Assembly: GCA_963761445.1 (NCBI GenBank)
Contig: CAVXHV010000005.1
Span: 4,774,001 to 4,838,000 of the forward strand
Length of the DNA: 64,000 bases
Direction of reading: 5' to 3'
From: CAVXHV01 sp963761445
GTDB taxonomy: Bacteria; Planctomycetota; Planctomycetia; Isosphaerales; Isosphaeraceae
Part shown: positions 26,647 to 35,756 of the stretch, one piece after another
How the letters are laid out: every line of letters starts with the position of its first letter
Position numbering within the stretch: position 1 is the first letter of the stretch
Notes under the pieces: model-generated
What the model saw: only the letters and a program-made list of their open reading frames with translations
The model's database searches: none
What the model was told of the DNA's origin: nothing
Made by a program: the position numbers and the translations under genes

Positions 26647-29158
26647 TCATTCGGGCGCAACCTGGAAGTGCTGGTAGACTTGCTGCATCATCAGCTCCAA
26701 TGCCAATGCCCGCAGTTGTTCGTTGGACATGAACTGGTTGGAAATATGCTCGTTGGGCTCCAGGCGAGCTAAAACCGCTGCCAGGCCCTTCGGGTCAAAA
26801 GCCAGCTTGAACTGCGGAAGCGAATTGTTGCGGGCTTGGTCGCCGAGCTCGTCGTCCTGCTGCAAGTCGCCGATGATCTGCTCGAAGAAAAGCTGGTCTT
26901 CCTTCGTGAAGTCGGTCCCGAATCGCTCGTTCAGGACATCGACGATCTGGGATAGGCGGGCCTTGTCTTCCTGCCTCGGGCGGCCGGTACCGACGTTCGT
27001 TGGGCCGGGCACCGGGACTGCCTCGCCCGATGACAATGACGCCGAGCCCTCGTGGGTCTTCGTAAGGCGGTAGAATGACAGCTTCACGTCGTCGTCGATG
27101 ATCAGCGAGGCCTTGCCGTCGTCGAACTTCAGCTTCGTGATGAGCAGCCGGCCGAATGCGTAGAGTTTTTCGAGGTGGGGGTCGCCGTAGTTCACGAGCT
27201 GGGAGACGAAAGCGTAGAGCCGGAGATATGTCCCCAATTGATGGCGGAAATCGACTCGCCGTTCTTCGGGTTCGCCGTTGAACCGCCCTACGGCGGGATC
27301 GATGCACTTGTGGAGGAGACCCTTGTCGGCTTCGCGCTGTTTCTCGAGCGGTTTGAAGAAGACCTTGGCGAAATCTTCGACCTCCTGTTGCCAGTACACC
27401 TGAAACGCGTCGAGCTTGTTCTTCAGGGCGTAGACGAGGTTGGGATCGACCCGTTCTTCGATCTCGGTGCGCTCGTAATAAGGCTTGAAGGCTTCCTTGA
27501 TCTCTTCCGCCTCGTTCAGGAAATCCAGGATGAATGTGTCTTCCTTGCCGGGCGCAAATCCGGTTGAGCCGGGAGAGGGTCTGAACGGCCTGCAAGCCCT
27601 GTAGCTTCTTGTCGACATACATCGTGTGCAGAAGCGGTTGGTCGAATCCGGTCTGATACTTCTCGGCCACGATGAGAAAGTGGTACTCGGGTCCGTCGAA
27701 TTTGCCCGGCAGCTCGCGCTCGCCGAAGCCGTTCATCCCGACTTCCGTGTAGTCGAGGGCGCCGTCCTTCACTTTCCCGGAGAAGGCCACAAGCGACTGG
27801 AGGGTCGTGTAGCCCTTTTCTTTGAGGTACTTGTCGAACGCCAGCTTATAGCGCACGGCGTGAAGCCGGGAGCGCGTCGACGACCATTGCTTTCGCCTTG
27901 CCGCCGATTTTCTTGCTGGTGAAGTGGCGGAAGTGTTCCACGATCACCTCCGTCTTCTGGGCGAGGTTGTGCGGGTGCAGGCTGACGAACCGGGCGATGG
28001 CCTGGGTTGCGCCACCGGTCGAGCTCGGGGTCGTCGTCGATGGCTTTCGCCAGCTTGTAATAGGTTTTGTACGTCGTGTAATTCTGGAGTACATCCAGGA
28101 TGAAGCCTTCCTCCATCGCCTGCCGCATCGAGTAGAGGTGGAACGGCTCGGGTTTGCCGTCGATGCCCGGGCGGCCGAAGAGTTCCAGGGTCTTATGCTT
28201 GGGCGTTGCCGTGAATGCGAAGAAACTCAGGTTCTTCTGGGGACCACGGGCTTTGATCGCCTTGACAATCTCTTCCTCGGGGTCGAATTCGACGGCTGCC
28301 GTCTCATCCTCTTCCTCGGCATCTTCCAGGTTCGTGGCCGCGAGCACCTTTCTCAGGTTGGAGGCCGATGATCCGGTTTGTGATGAATGGGCTTCGTCGA
28401 CGATCAGGGCATATTGCGCGCTTGGGCAGCTCCTTGATCTTGTCGAGCACAAACGAGAACTTCTGAAGGGTCGTGATGACGATGCGGCATCCGGAGGCGA
28501 GGGCTTCCGCGAGTTGCTTTGAGTCGACGTCGATCTTCTGGACGACGCCTTGCTTGTGCTCGAACTGGTAGATCGTGTCTTGAAGCTGCTTATCCAGCAC
28601 GCGGCGGTCGGTGACGACGATGATGGAATCGAAGATGAGGTTGTCGTTGTTGTCGTGGAGGCTGGCGAGCCGGTGTGCCAGCCAGGCAATGCTGTTGCTT
28701 TTTCCCGAGCCAGCGGAATGCTGGATCAGGTAATTGTGTCCCGGGCCTTGTTTTTTCGCGGCATCGAGGAGCTTTCCAACAGAATCGAGCTGATGGTAGC
28801 GCGGAAAGATGATGGTCTCTTTTTTGATCTTCTTGCCGCCCTTGATTTCTTCCTTGATCTCCAGGTGGATGAACCGGGCGAGGATGTCGAGCCAGCGGTC
28901 TCGCTGCCAGATCTCTTCCCAAAGGTAGGCCGACTTCCAGCCTGAGATGGTGTTATCCGGGTTGCCTTTGCCGCCGTTTCGGCCCTTGTTACAAGGCAGG
29001 AAGATCGTGTCCTTGCCGGCCAGGCGAGTTGTCATGGACACTTCGTCGGGGTCGACGGCGAAATGAACGAGGGCACGCTCCTTGAACCGGAACAGCAGCT
29101 CGCGTGGATCACGATCATACGCTTGCTCGAAGCCTTTTTCGGTGTGATCGGCGGGCAT
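26647..29158 (-). pseudogene. hsdR: type I restriction enzyme R subunit, 5'-truncated and frameshifted
   Basis: The remaining protein starts inside the N-terminal region (DRDPRELLFRFKERALVHFA) and lacks the usual nuclease part upstream. Helicase motifs survive: HSAGSGKSNSIAWLA (Walker A), VVTDRRVLDKQLQD, VDEAHSSQTG (DEAH box), FFAFTATPKHKTLELFG, then GFDQPLLHTMYVDKKL and QTLSRLNR (motifs V-VI). The C-terminal part continues to the stop at 26647. Frame changes occur near 28420, 28020, 27850 and 27590. No hsdM or hsdS gene is in the window. Truncation plus several shifts mark it as a relic. Confidence 0.85.
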
Positions 29159-29226
29159 ATTTGGTTCGGAGCAACCGCTCCTCGAGGCTCTTGTGCGCGT
29201 AAAAACGGATCAGGCCGACCGCATGC

Positions 29227-29358
29227 GTCAAAATGGCGTCAAATATCCGCGTTTGGCACCGAGTCGCCGCAAGTCATTTTGCGGAAATCATTTACAATAC
29301 GGACGATCCTGGGACTTCGGTCGGGAATGGTCAATTTGTCAAAATAGCGTCAAATATC
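29227..29358. repeat. direct repeats GTCAAAATnGCGTCAAAT flanking the truncated hsdR end
   Basis: A 21-bp unit at 29227-29247 recurs at 29338-29358 with one mismatch (G/A in GTCAAAATnGCGTCAAAT). A degenerate third copy (GTCAAATGACCGTCAAATAA) is at 31858-31877. The pair lies in the 213-bp spacer between the AlbA_2 gene and the point where hsdR is cut off. No gene is in this spacer. Confidence 0.6.
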
Positions 29359-29371
29359 GTGTCAGGGGTCT

Positions 29372-30264
29372 TCACGCCCAAAACGGGAGGTAGCTCGCAT
29401 TCTTCCGGCGAGCTTCGGGGTCGTACAGCCTGATCAGCCCCGCTTTGACTGACTCACGGATGAGTCGGGACGCCTGCGCGGCGTTCTCAACCTCAAGGCC
29501 GAGGCGCTCTCGCAGCGAAGAGTTTGTCATTCGCCTTCCTGAGACGAAGCAAAGGCATGCGTGTTGGTAACAGGCCCGTATGCGATCCTTCAAGTCCATC
29601 TCCGCGAGCTTCCGGTGAGCGTACAGCGTCGCCTTGGTGAATCCTGGCTGCATGGTCGTGATCGCTGTGAATTCGGGAGCGGGGAGTTGAAAGGACTCGA
29701 CGGCCTCCACGACCTTGTCGATGCCCGTTCCGCTTCGGGTGAAACGCCGGGCTTGGCGATCCCATGTTCAAACGATGACTTCGAGAATGCGGCCCAGAGC
29801 TCGGCTTCTTTCGTGGGGTAGTCCTTGAGCTTCTTCTTGAGGCTGCCGATCCGAATGAACGCTTCGCTGCCGAACCGAACAGGGGCGCGGGTCGCCCTGG
29901 GGATTTCGAACAGGACGACCGGCTTACCTTTGTGCAAAAATTCGTGGATCTTGATGTTGACATGCGGGTGGAGCGATCGCATTAGCCAGTTTTCGAGCTT
30001 CTCATTTCCCTGCTTGGCTTTGCGGGGCTTGAACTTCGTCCCGACGACATTGCGTGTCTCATCCTCGATGCCCCAGACCAGGTAGGCGGTTTCCTTTGAG
30101 TGCAGCGCTGCCGAGTTGGCGAGCGCCGACAGGTATTCGGCGATGTAGGGACCGATCTCCTTTGGCGTGTAGTCATGCTTGAACTCGACCCATTCCGTCT
30201 CGTGCTTAAGGGCGAGCAGCTCGATGAGTAAAGCGGAGAGTTGGGCGTCGGTCGCGTTCGGCAT
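29372..30264 (-). CDS. AlbA_2/Schlafen-type DNA-binding protein, one frameshift
   Basis: About 297 aa once one base is restored; the ATG at 30264 starts MPNATDAQLSALLIELLALK. The AlbA_2 domain covers residues 18-150: HETEWVEFKHDYTPKEIGPY, EYLSALANSAALHSKETAYL, VWGIEDETRNVVGT, EIPRATRAPVRFGSEAFIR. The frame is lost near 29731 in a G-run: one more G changes ERASTRSW to ERGIDKVVEAVESF. The C-terminal winged-helix-like part ends NASYLPFWA. AlbA_2 proteins often sit within type I restriction loci, as here beside hsdR. The shift may be an error, but the neighbour is a true relic. Confidence 0.75.
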
Positions 30265-30745
30265 CAACCAACTCCCTCTCTGCCAAGCGCGCGACTGATT
30301 TGTTCACGCGCCATCGAACAGAGCAGAGTGACATTTCCGTATTCGGATTGCTTGTAATCACCGCGGAGCACGTCAGCCACGGACCAGATGAATCCGACTT
30401 TTTCTTGGAAGTTCTTCATTCGGATCGGACTGCACGAGAGAATTCGTATGATGCACGGGACGGGCGCTCAGCCGCGAGCCGGACCTCAGGCGAGCGAGAC
30501 CGTCCAGGCGGGAGACCTACGGTTTAGCGTACGGCGGGGTCTTGTAGAACCGCGCCGAACGCGCGCGACCTTGGTCAGCGTTGACGGGACAGTCTATCAC
30601 GCGCTCGAACGCGGGAACAACCGTACCATCGCGAAAGATCCGGACCTGAACAAGGGTTGGGAGCACCCGCGAGAATGCCCCCTCTTGAAGCGGCTGTTCC
30701 CGGACGCGCCTCGTTCTGTTAAATTCAAAAAGGGAGCTCCTAACG
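30265..30745. other. gene-poor stretch of the decaying island
   Basis: No convincing gene. A phrase VYHALERGNNR in a plus-strand frame (about 30590) is weakly like REP-associated transposases but has no supporting context. Confidence 0.4.
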
Positions 30746-31133
30746 ATGACAAGACTCAGCAAGCTCGAAGCGACTGAGGAACCTGGCGACGTGACGAAGT
30801 CAAAGGAATGTGATGAGTCACTGGACCACCAGACAGCGGTCAGCGACGCTCAGGCAGCGGAAATCGCTGAGGGCCTCACGAGGGCTTCGGCTGGGCTCGA
30901 CCGTGGACGCGCAGCTTTTTATCGCTGTGTCGCAATTAGTCGGCAATGATCCCGACCAGGAAGTGGCGGTGGTCGATCCCGACACGGGGCGGGTGCTCGC
31001 CTATCTGGTGCCGGCAGCGCAGCGACATGCCACGCTCGCGGCCGCGCGGCGGCTCGGGCACAGTGCGGCGGAATCTGGCCCCCGTCGCACGCTCAGCGAC
31101 GTGCTTGGTGGTGTCCAAGAGGACGTCGCGTGA
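30746..31133 (+). pseudogene. relic of a small antitoxin-like gene, one frameshift
   Basis: Two frames combine into one short protein: MTRLSKLEATEEPGDVTKSK with EIAEGLTRASAGLDRG up to about 30905, then VDAQLFIAVSQLVGNDPDQE, VAVVDPDTGRVLAYLVPAAQ and ending LSDVLGGVQEDVA at 31133. A purine-rich GGGAGCTCC precedes the start. It lies upstream of a PIN relic on the same strand, the usual antitoxin-toxin order. The family assignment is tentative. Confidence 0.4.
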
Positions 31134-31189
31134 TGCTCGGGATCGAAGAATGGCCGCGCTGATCTACTCGCAACGAAAGTTGATAATCG

Positions 31190-31294
31190 ATGGCGACGGT
31201 GTACATCGAAAGTTCCATCGTCAGCTACCCGCGACAACGTCCCAACTCGCAGGTTGTCATGGCCGCTCGTCAGCTTCTGACGCACCAGTGGTGA
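31190..31294 (+). pseudogene. N-terminal remnant of a PIN-domain (VapC-like) toxin
   Basis: MATVYIESSIVSYPRQRPNS then QVVMAARQLLTHQW, closing in a TGA. PIN proteins of this kind start with the same YIETSIVSY block and continue through WWDE. Reading through the TGA gives DDERDNES and a second stop, so a Trp codon appears to have become a stop and most of the gene is lost. Confidence 0.6.
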
Positions 31295-31310
31295 GATGAC
31301 GAGCGCGACA

Positions 31311-31499
31311 ATGAATCGTGACACGATTATCGACGCGATTCACCGAACACGTCAGCAGATGGCTGAGAAGTTCGGCGGCGACATCGCGGCAATTCTCGAA
31401 GACGCTCGGAAGCGGCAGGAAGCTTCGGGCGCGCGGAATTGGCAAGGTCCACCGTCGAACAAGGCGTTGAACCCGATCGGGAACAAGCCGGCTAGCTGA
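31311..31499 (+). CDS. small hypothetical protein, C-terminus probably recombined
   Basis: 62 aa, MNRDTIIDAIHRTRQQMAEK then FGGDIAAILEDARKRQEASG. The N-terminal 40 residues resemble the small helical protein found beside VapC-like toxins. After about 31432 the DNA is antisense to another gene fragment, so the last 20 residues are probably foreign. Expression is doubtful. Confidence 0.4.
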   Translation: MNRDTIIDAIHRTRQQMAEKFGGDIAAILEDARKRQEASGARNWQGPPSNKALNPIGNKPAS

Positions 31500-31615
31500 G
31501 TCAGCGAGGCGCCGAAAGGGATGACGTGGAAAACCACCATCGCCTCGGGGATGAACAGGCCGCTGATGGTGATGCCCTGCCGGATCTGCTCCGGCTTCGT
31601 GGGAGGGTGGGGCAT
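31432..31615 (-). pseudogene. 5' fragment of an unknown gene, fused tail-on to the previous one
   Basis: From the ATG at 31615: MPHPPTKPEQIRQGITISGL, FIPEAMVVFHVIPFGASLTQ, LAGLFPIGFNALFDGG, a hydrophobic, clearly protein-like N-terminus. It then runs into sequence antisense to the neighbouring small gene near 31432. Family not recognised. The junction suggests rearrangement. Confidence 0.4.
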
Positions 31616-33283
31616 TGAGGTTGCTCTCAGATGACGATGGCCGCTTTGCTGGTCGTTTCTCCTCCATCGGAGGGGCTGTGGCTCGAAGTTGAGTCCGTCC
31701 GGTCGAGCGACCCACGAACGGATCATACCGTGGTTCGGCTCGTAGCCTCAAGTGTCCATCGAATAAGATGGCTCAGGCAATTGATGACGCAAGTCTTTTT
31801 GGCCGTGAGCTTTCCGAATTTCGGGCGGCCGGCGCAACATCGCTGAAGACCCTTTTTGTCAAATGACCGTCAAATAAGACGCCACTACCTCCGGTAGGAA
31901 TGGTAACTGGCGTGTTTCTTTCTATGCTTCGAGATGGTCCGCCTTTTGGGGCAGGATGCGTGATCTGGGGGGCTCGGTCGTCGCGAAGACAGTGCCGTCT
32001 TTGCGGCTTCTGGGCCACCGTGCTGGGACTTCGGACCGCGGCCATCGGCGTAAGTCCTTTGTCTGTAACGACCGGAAAGCCGGACCATCTCCAAGGGGCG
32101 AGGGATGCTGACTCGAAACGGACGAATTCTTTTTTCTTTTGGCAACTGGATCGGGGTTTTTGCTGATCGTTCTAGTAGGCAGGGTATTCGTTGTCGGATG
32201 CCCGATTTTCATCCTCAATTAGCGAGCTCCAACCTTTGATCGTCAGGTCGCGAACACGGCATTTCTTCGCCCTTTCAGGGCGTGCCGGCCATCAATGGCC
32301 CCGGGCTCAGAACCGCTGGTCGCACGAGACGGTTTTTGGGCGAAACACGAGGCAGGACCGCCACTGGGCGCTTCTGAGACCGGCCGATTTACACCGGTGT
32401 ACGGATGCTCGAAAAACACCCGGATCACTGCCATTTACTGCCACAATTTGTTGTGTTCGTTTGTTCATTTATGACATAGAGATTCGTTCCGCATGTCGAA
32501 TCAGCATGGGAGGATCGGATCTGACGCGGGCGTTGTCCGGCATTGCAAAACCTCGTGGCAGTGAACGGCCCAAAACTGCCATGACCAAATTCGTCGCTTG
32601 TTCACTATGTGCGGCGGCTGGGCCGCCGTGCTGGGACATTGGTCCGCTACGATGTCGCGCCGATTCGGGGCTGGGAAAGAAAGCGCCGGGATCATGCCGT
32701 TGGTTCGACGTCGGTCTTGGCGCTCGCAAATGCCGGCTCGGCAGGAGACTCGCCCTGGGGCGGTTGCCAATCTCGCGATTTACACGGGTCATGCAGTGTC
32801 CCGGCCTGGAGCCGATCGTCTGCAGTCGCTGTGGCGCAAAGGGGATCGTCATTCGCAAGTATTTGTGGCATAAAGATTTGCATCAAATCGCACGGCGCAC
32901 TCAAAAGGATCGTCATTCGTAACTCCTTTTGTTGCAAGGAGATGACGACGATGACGATGTTTTTGGGGGTCAGCCCGAGCGATGTGTGCGATTGGGACAC
33001 AAAGGCGAGCGCAACCGATCAACGGATCAGGGAGCCCCCGGCGTCGGATTGGCGGAGCGGCTGCGGCATGAAGGGGATTGAGGCACGCGCGGTGCAGAGA
33101 TCCTCCGGTGGGGGACACTCGACCGCCAGAGCCGTGAATCCGACAGAGCGCGTTCCTACGAGTGCGAACAGGAGGACGGAGGCGCTCGCTTGGCCGGCTC
33201 GGCGGGAGCCTCAAGTGAGTAGGACGGAGGGCGGAGGACGGATGCGGCTCGGCGGGAGCCTCGCAATCCCGAACGCGTGCGGG
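31616..33283. other. gene-free, repeat-bearing end of the island
   Basis: No intact or recognisable gene over about 1.7 kb on either strand. It contains CGCCCT-TTC-AGGGCG (32268-32282, identical to 7506-7520) and a direct repeat GGATCGTCATTCG (32843-32855, 32907-32919). Two related stretches with GGGCC, CCGTGCTGGGAC and GGNCCGC occur at about 32000-32045 and 32611-32655. Two copies of GGCTC-GGCGG-GAGCC are at 33196 and 33246. The mix of repeats and scraps fits long decay. Confidence 0.5.
33196..33262. repeat. two copies of GGCTC-GGCGG-GAGCC-TC
   Basis: The 17-bp inverted-repeat unit occurs at 33196-33212 and 33246-33262, 50 bp apart, just downstream of pxpC. They may serve as its transcript 3' end, although no T-tract follows. 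Confidence 0.6.
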
Positions 33284-34222
33284 TCATCCCGTTGGGCCAT
33301 CCTCCGCCATCATCGCCACGCGGAGGCTGAGTGAACGGTGGGTGTCTTGCGCGGCTCGGTACACTCTTCGCGCCTCTTCGATCGTCACGCACTCGAATTC
33401 AATCACATCACCCGATTTGAGCTGGCCCAGGCGGTCGATATCGGCGGAAATGATCTGGGCGACGTGCGGGTAGCCGCCCATCGTGCCGCACGCGACACCC
33501 AGCACGATCAGTTGGCCGCCGGCAACCTGGACGGTCCCGGGCAATACCGGCGTTGAAAGTCGCTCGGGATCGGAGTAGACCGTGATGGGGTCGCCCTCGA
33601 GCCTCAAGCCTGTTCGGTCGTGCCGTGGTCCGACGCGAAAGCGCCGGCGATGCCAAAACTCGTTGTTCAAGTCGGGATTTGATCGGGCGTCGGGGCCGGC
33701 GACGATCCGGAATGGTGCGGCCCCAGGAGCTTGCCATGGTGCATCAGCCAGATGACGGGTAAGAACACTCGCGGCCGCGGCGGGCAGGTGCTCGCCTGCT
33801 CGCACCGGCACTTCGCTCGAGCGGCTGCCCAGTACGGGAGACGTGCACCAGCCTCCTTTCACGGCGAGGTATGTCCGAGCACCCGACGTGGTCGACCCAA
33901 GCACAAGCCGATCGCCTTCGCTCAGCGAGAAGCTCGAGGGAATGCACAGAGAGTGTTCTGACTGGTCCACCTGGCCAATCCGCGCCTCGATCGGAGCACC
34001 CGCCAGGGCTATCGCCAGCGGTTGTTTTGCTTCATAGGTCCCGCCGTGGAGCGTCATCTCCAGGACGGCGCAACCGGGAGAATTGCCGAGCAGGGCGTTG
34101 GCCAAGTCGGCCGAGCCGCGGTCAAAGGCGCCGGCGGCTGAGACTCCCCACGCGGCATAGCCTGGACGGCCCCCGTCCTGGATGGTGGTGCACACGCCCG
34201 GATTTAACACGACCAAGCCCAT
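33284..34222 (-). CDS. pxpC: 5-oxoprolinase subunit C (biotin-dependent carboxyltransferase-like, KipA type)
   Basis: 312 aa from the ATG at 34222, which shares a base with the pxpA stop codon; the longer frame to 34330 lies inside pxpA. Family blocks: LVVLNPGVCTTIQDGGRPGY, GVSAAGAFDRGSADLANALL, GNSPGCAVLEMTLHGG, FRVGPRHDRTGLRLEG, GTVQVAGGQLIVLGVACGTM, GGYPHVAQIISADIDRLGQL. With PxpA and PxpB it forms ATP-dependent 5-oxoprolinase, which opens 5-oxoproline to glutamate. It is the last gene of the pxpB-pxpA-pxpC operon. Confidence 0.92.
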   Translation of the reverse strand: MGLVVLNPGVCTTIQDGGRPGYAAWGVSAAGAFDRGSADLANALLGNSPGCAVLEMTLHGGTYEAKQPLAIALAGAPIEARIGQVDQSEHSLCIPSSFSLSEGDRLVLGSTTSGARTYLAVKGGWCTSPVLGSRSSEVPVRAGEHLPAAAASVLTRHLADAPWQAPGAAPFRIVAGPDARSNPDLNNEFWHRRRFRVGPRHDRTGLRLEGDPITVYSDPERLSTPVLPGTVQVAGGQLIVLGVACGTMGGYPHVAQIISADIDRLGQLKSGDVIEFECVTIEEARRVYRAAQDTHRSLSLRVAMMAEDGPTG

Positions 34223-34968
34223 CAGCCGGAACCGTTTCCGAAGGACCAGACCGCAATGGCGTGGTCGGTCAAGACCCGACGTACGAGCGCCGCGTTGGCC
34301 ACGGCGCCGGGGTCGTCGCCGTGAATGCAAAGAGTTGTGACTCGAGCCTCATTGACCAGGCGAATGACCTGTTCCTCGATTTCCCATGGTTCACGCAGGA
34401 CTGCTGCTGGGTCGCTACGGGGCGTGAGCGATCCGTCGCTGCGATAACGGCGGTCGGGGAAACCCTCCGCGAGGTAGACAACGCCGTGCTCGCGCGCCTC
34501 GGTCTCGAGCACCGTTCCAGGCTGACCGAGGAGCGGCCAGCCCAGTGCGCGAACGGACTGGACGACGGCGCGCGCGACATGGGGCTCGCGCTGGGCCTGG
34601 TTGTAGAGGGCACCGTGAGGCTTGAGGTAGCAGACCGTCGCACCTTCCTGGGCTGCCAGGGTCATGAGAGCCGTGATCTGGACGGTGATGATGTCGATCA
34701 ATTCGACTGTACCGAGCTTCTGGTCGCGACGGCCGAAGCCGTCCCGGTCGGGATAACTGGGATGCGCGCCGATCAAGATGCCCCGGGCCGCCGCATCGCG
34801 AAGCGTCTGCCGGATCATGTGCGGAGTGCCGGCATGGGCGCCGCAGCAGATGCTCGCGGATGTGACCAGGTCGAGCAACGCGTGGTCGTTCGGGAAGCCT
34901 TCGCCCAGGTCGGCGTTCAAATCGATTGAGCGCGGCGTTGCCGGTCGTCTTTCATCAGAGTCGCTCAT
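34222..34968 (-). CDS. pxpA: 5-oxoprolinase subunit A (LamB/YcsF family)
   Basis: 248 aa from the ATG at 34968, overlapping pxpB by 14 bp. The LamB/YcsF signature runs from the start: IDLNADLGEGFPNDHALLDL, VTSASICCGAHAGTPHMIRQ, GAHPSYPDRDGFGRR, LKPHGALYNQAQ, VYLAEGFPDRRYRSDGSLTP and CIHGDDPGAVANA. It carries the 5-oxoproline hydrolysing part of the PxpABC enzyme. The overlap on both sides implies a tightly coupled operon. Confidence 0.94.
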   Translation of the reverse strand: MSDSDERRPATPRSIDLNADLGEGFPNDHALLDLVTSASICCGAHAGTPHMIRQTLRDAAARGILIGAHPSYPDRDGFGRRDQKLGTVELIDIITVQITALMTLAAQEGATVCYLKPHGALYNQAQREPHVARAVVQSVRALGWPLLGQPGTVLETEAREHGVVYLAEGFPDRRYRSDGSLTPRSDPAAVLREPWEIEEQVIRLVNEARVTTLCIHGDDPGAVANAALVRRVLTDHAIAVWSFGNGSG

Positions 34969-35611
34969 GCAGTCTGGCCTCAAATGCTGCGGCGGAGATT
35001 GGCTGGAACCGGATGCGGTCGCCGGAGGAGATCGAGAAGTAGCCGGTTTCCACGTCGGCGATGCACAATGGCGTCGTCCCGAGCAGGTGCCATCCTCCGG
35101 GCGATTGTTGCGGATAGATCGCCGTCTGCCGGCCTGCGATGGCGACGGAGCCGGCCGGTACCCGAAGGCGAGGCGAGTCGCGGCGAGCGAGTCCGCAGAG
35201 GGCCGGCGGCAGATAGCCTGCGTAGGGAAACCCGGGGAGAAAACCGACTGCGAAGACGTCGTAATCGACCGAGCTGTGAAGCGCGACGACCTGGGCGGCG
35301 GTGAGCCCGAGACGAGCGGCCACCACGTCCAGGTCGGCTCCGTCGTAGAGCACTGGAATCACTACGCGACGGCCCGCCGAGCGAGCCTCGGCCGTCACGT
35401 CGAGGGACAAGAGCTGCGATTCCAGGTCGGGGAGGTTGACGTCGTCGGGATCGGCGAAGACAGCCACCGATCGATAGGCGAGGACGACATCCCGAAGGCC
35501 CTGGCATCTCGCCGCGCGAACGGCCGCGGCCCAGTCACGGGCTTCACCTTCGCCGGCGAAATGTGCCAGGAATGCGGCGTCACCAAGCGGCTCGATCAGA
35601 GTAGGTTCCAT
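34955..35611 (-). CDS. pxpB: 5-oxoprolinase subunit B (KipI type)
   Basis: 218 aa. Allophanate-hydrolase-subunit-1-like blocks: LIEPLGDAAFLAHFAGEGEA, VVIPVLYDGADLDVVAARLG, YDVFAVGFLPGFPYAGYLPP, PAGSVAIAGRQTAIYPQQSP, GGWHLLGTTPL, and RIRFQPIS near the end. It is the first gene of the operon. Confidence 0.93.
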   Translation of the reverse strand: MEPTLIEPLGDAAFLAHFAGEGEARDWAAAVRAARCQGLRDVVLAYRSVAVFADPDDVNLPDLESQLLSLDVTAEARSAGRRVVIPVLYDGADLDVVAARLGLTAAQVVALHSSVDYDVFAVGFLPGFPYAGYLPPALCGLARRDSPRLRVPAGSVAIAGRQTAIYPQQSPGGWHLLGTTPLCIADVETGYFSISSGDRIRFQPISAAAFEARLHERL

Positions 35612-35669
35612 CAGGGGGCTGTTACTCGCTATGATTGATCGTGTGCCCGCTATAACGGAGTTCTATGCG

Positions 35670-35699
35670 GACGGCACGCGGAGTGTGCTTGCTACAACG
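35670..35699. repeat. dispersed repeat family C, copy 2
   Basis: GACGGCACGCGGAGTGTG then CTTGCTACAACG, similar to the copy at 18958. It lies between pxpB and the next gene, which diverge here. Confidence 0.6.
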
Positions 35700-35756
35700 G
35701 AACTGGGGCCGGCCGGAGTCCAGTTTAACCTCGGGCAGCGGCGAGGGACACGAGCG

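Noticed and set aside
30388..30777. Possible REP-associated transposase fragment (VYHALERGNNR)
   Set aside because: Only one short phrase matches; the catalytic Tyr and HUH blocks are not seen.
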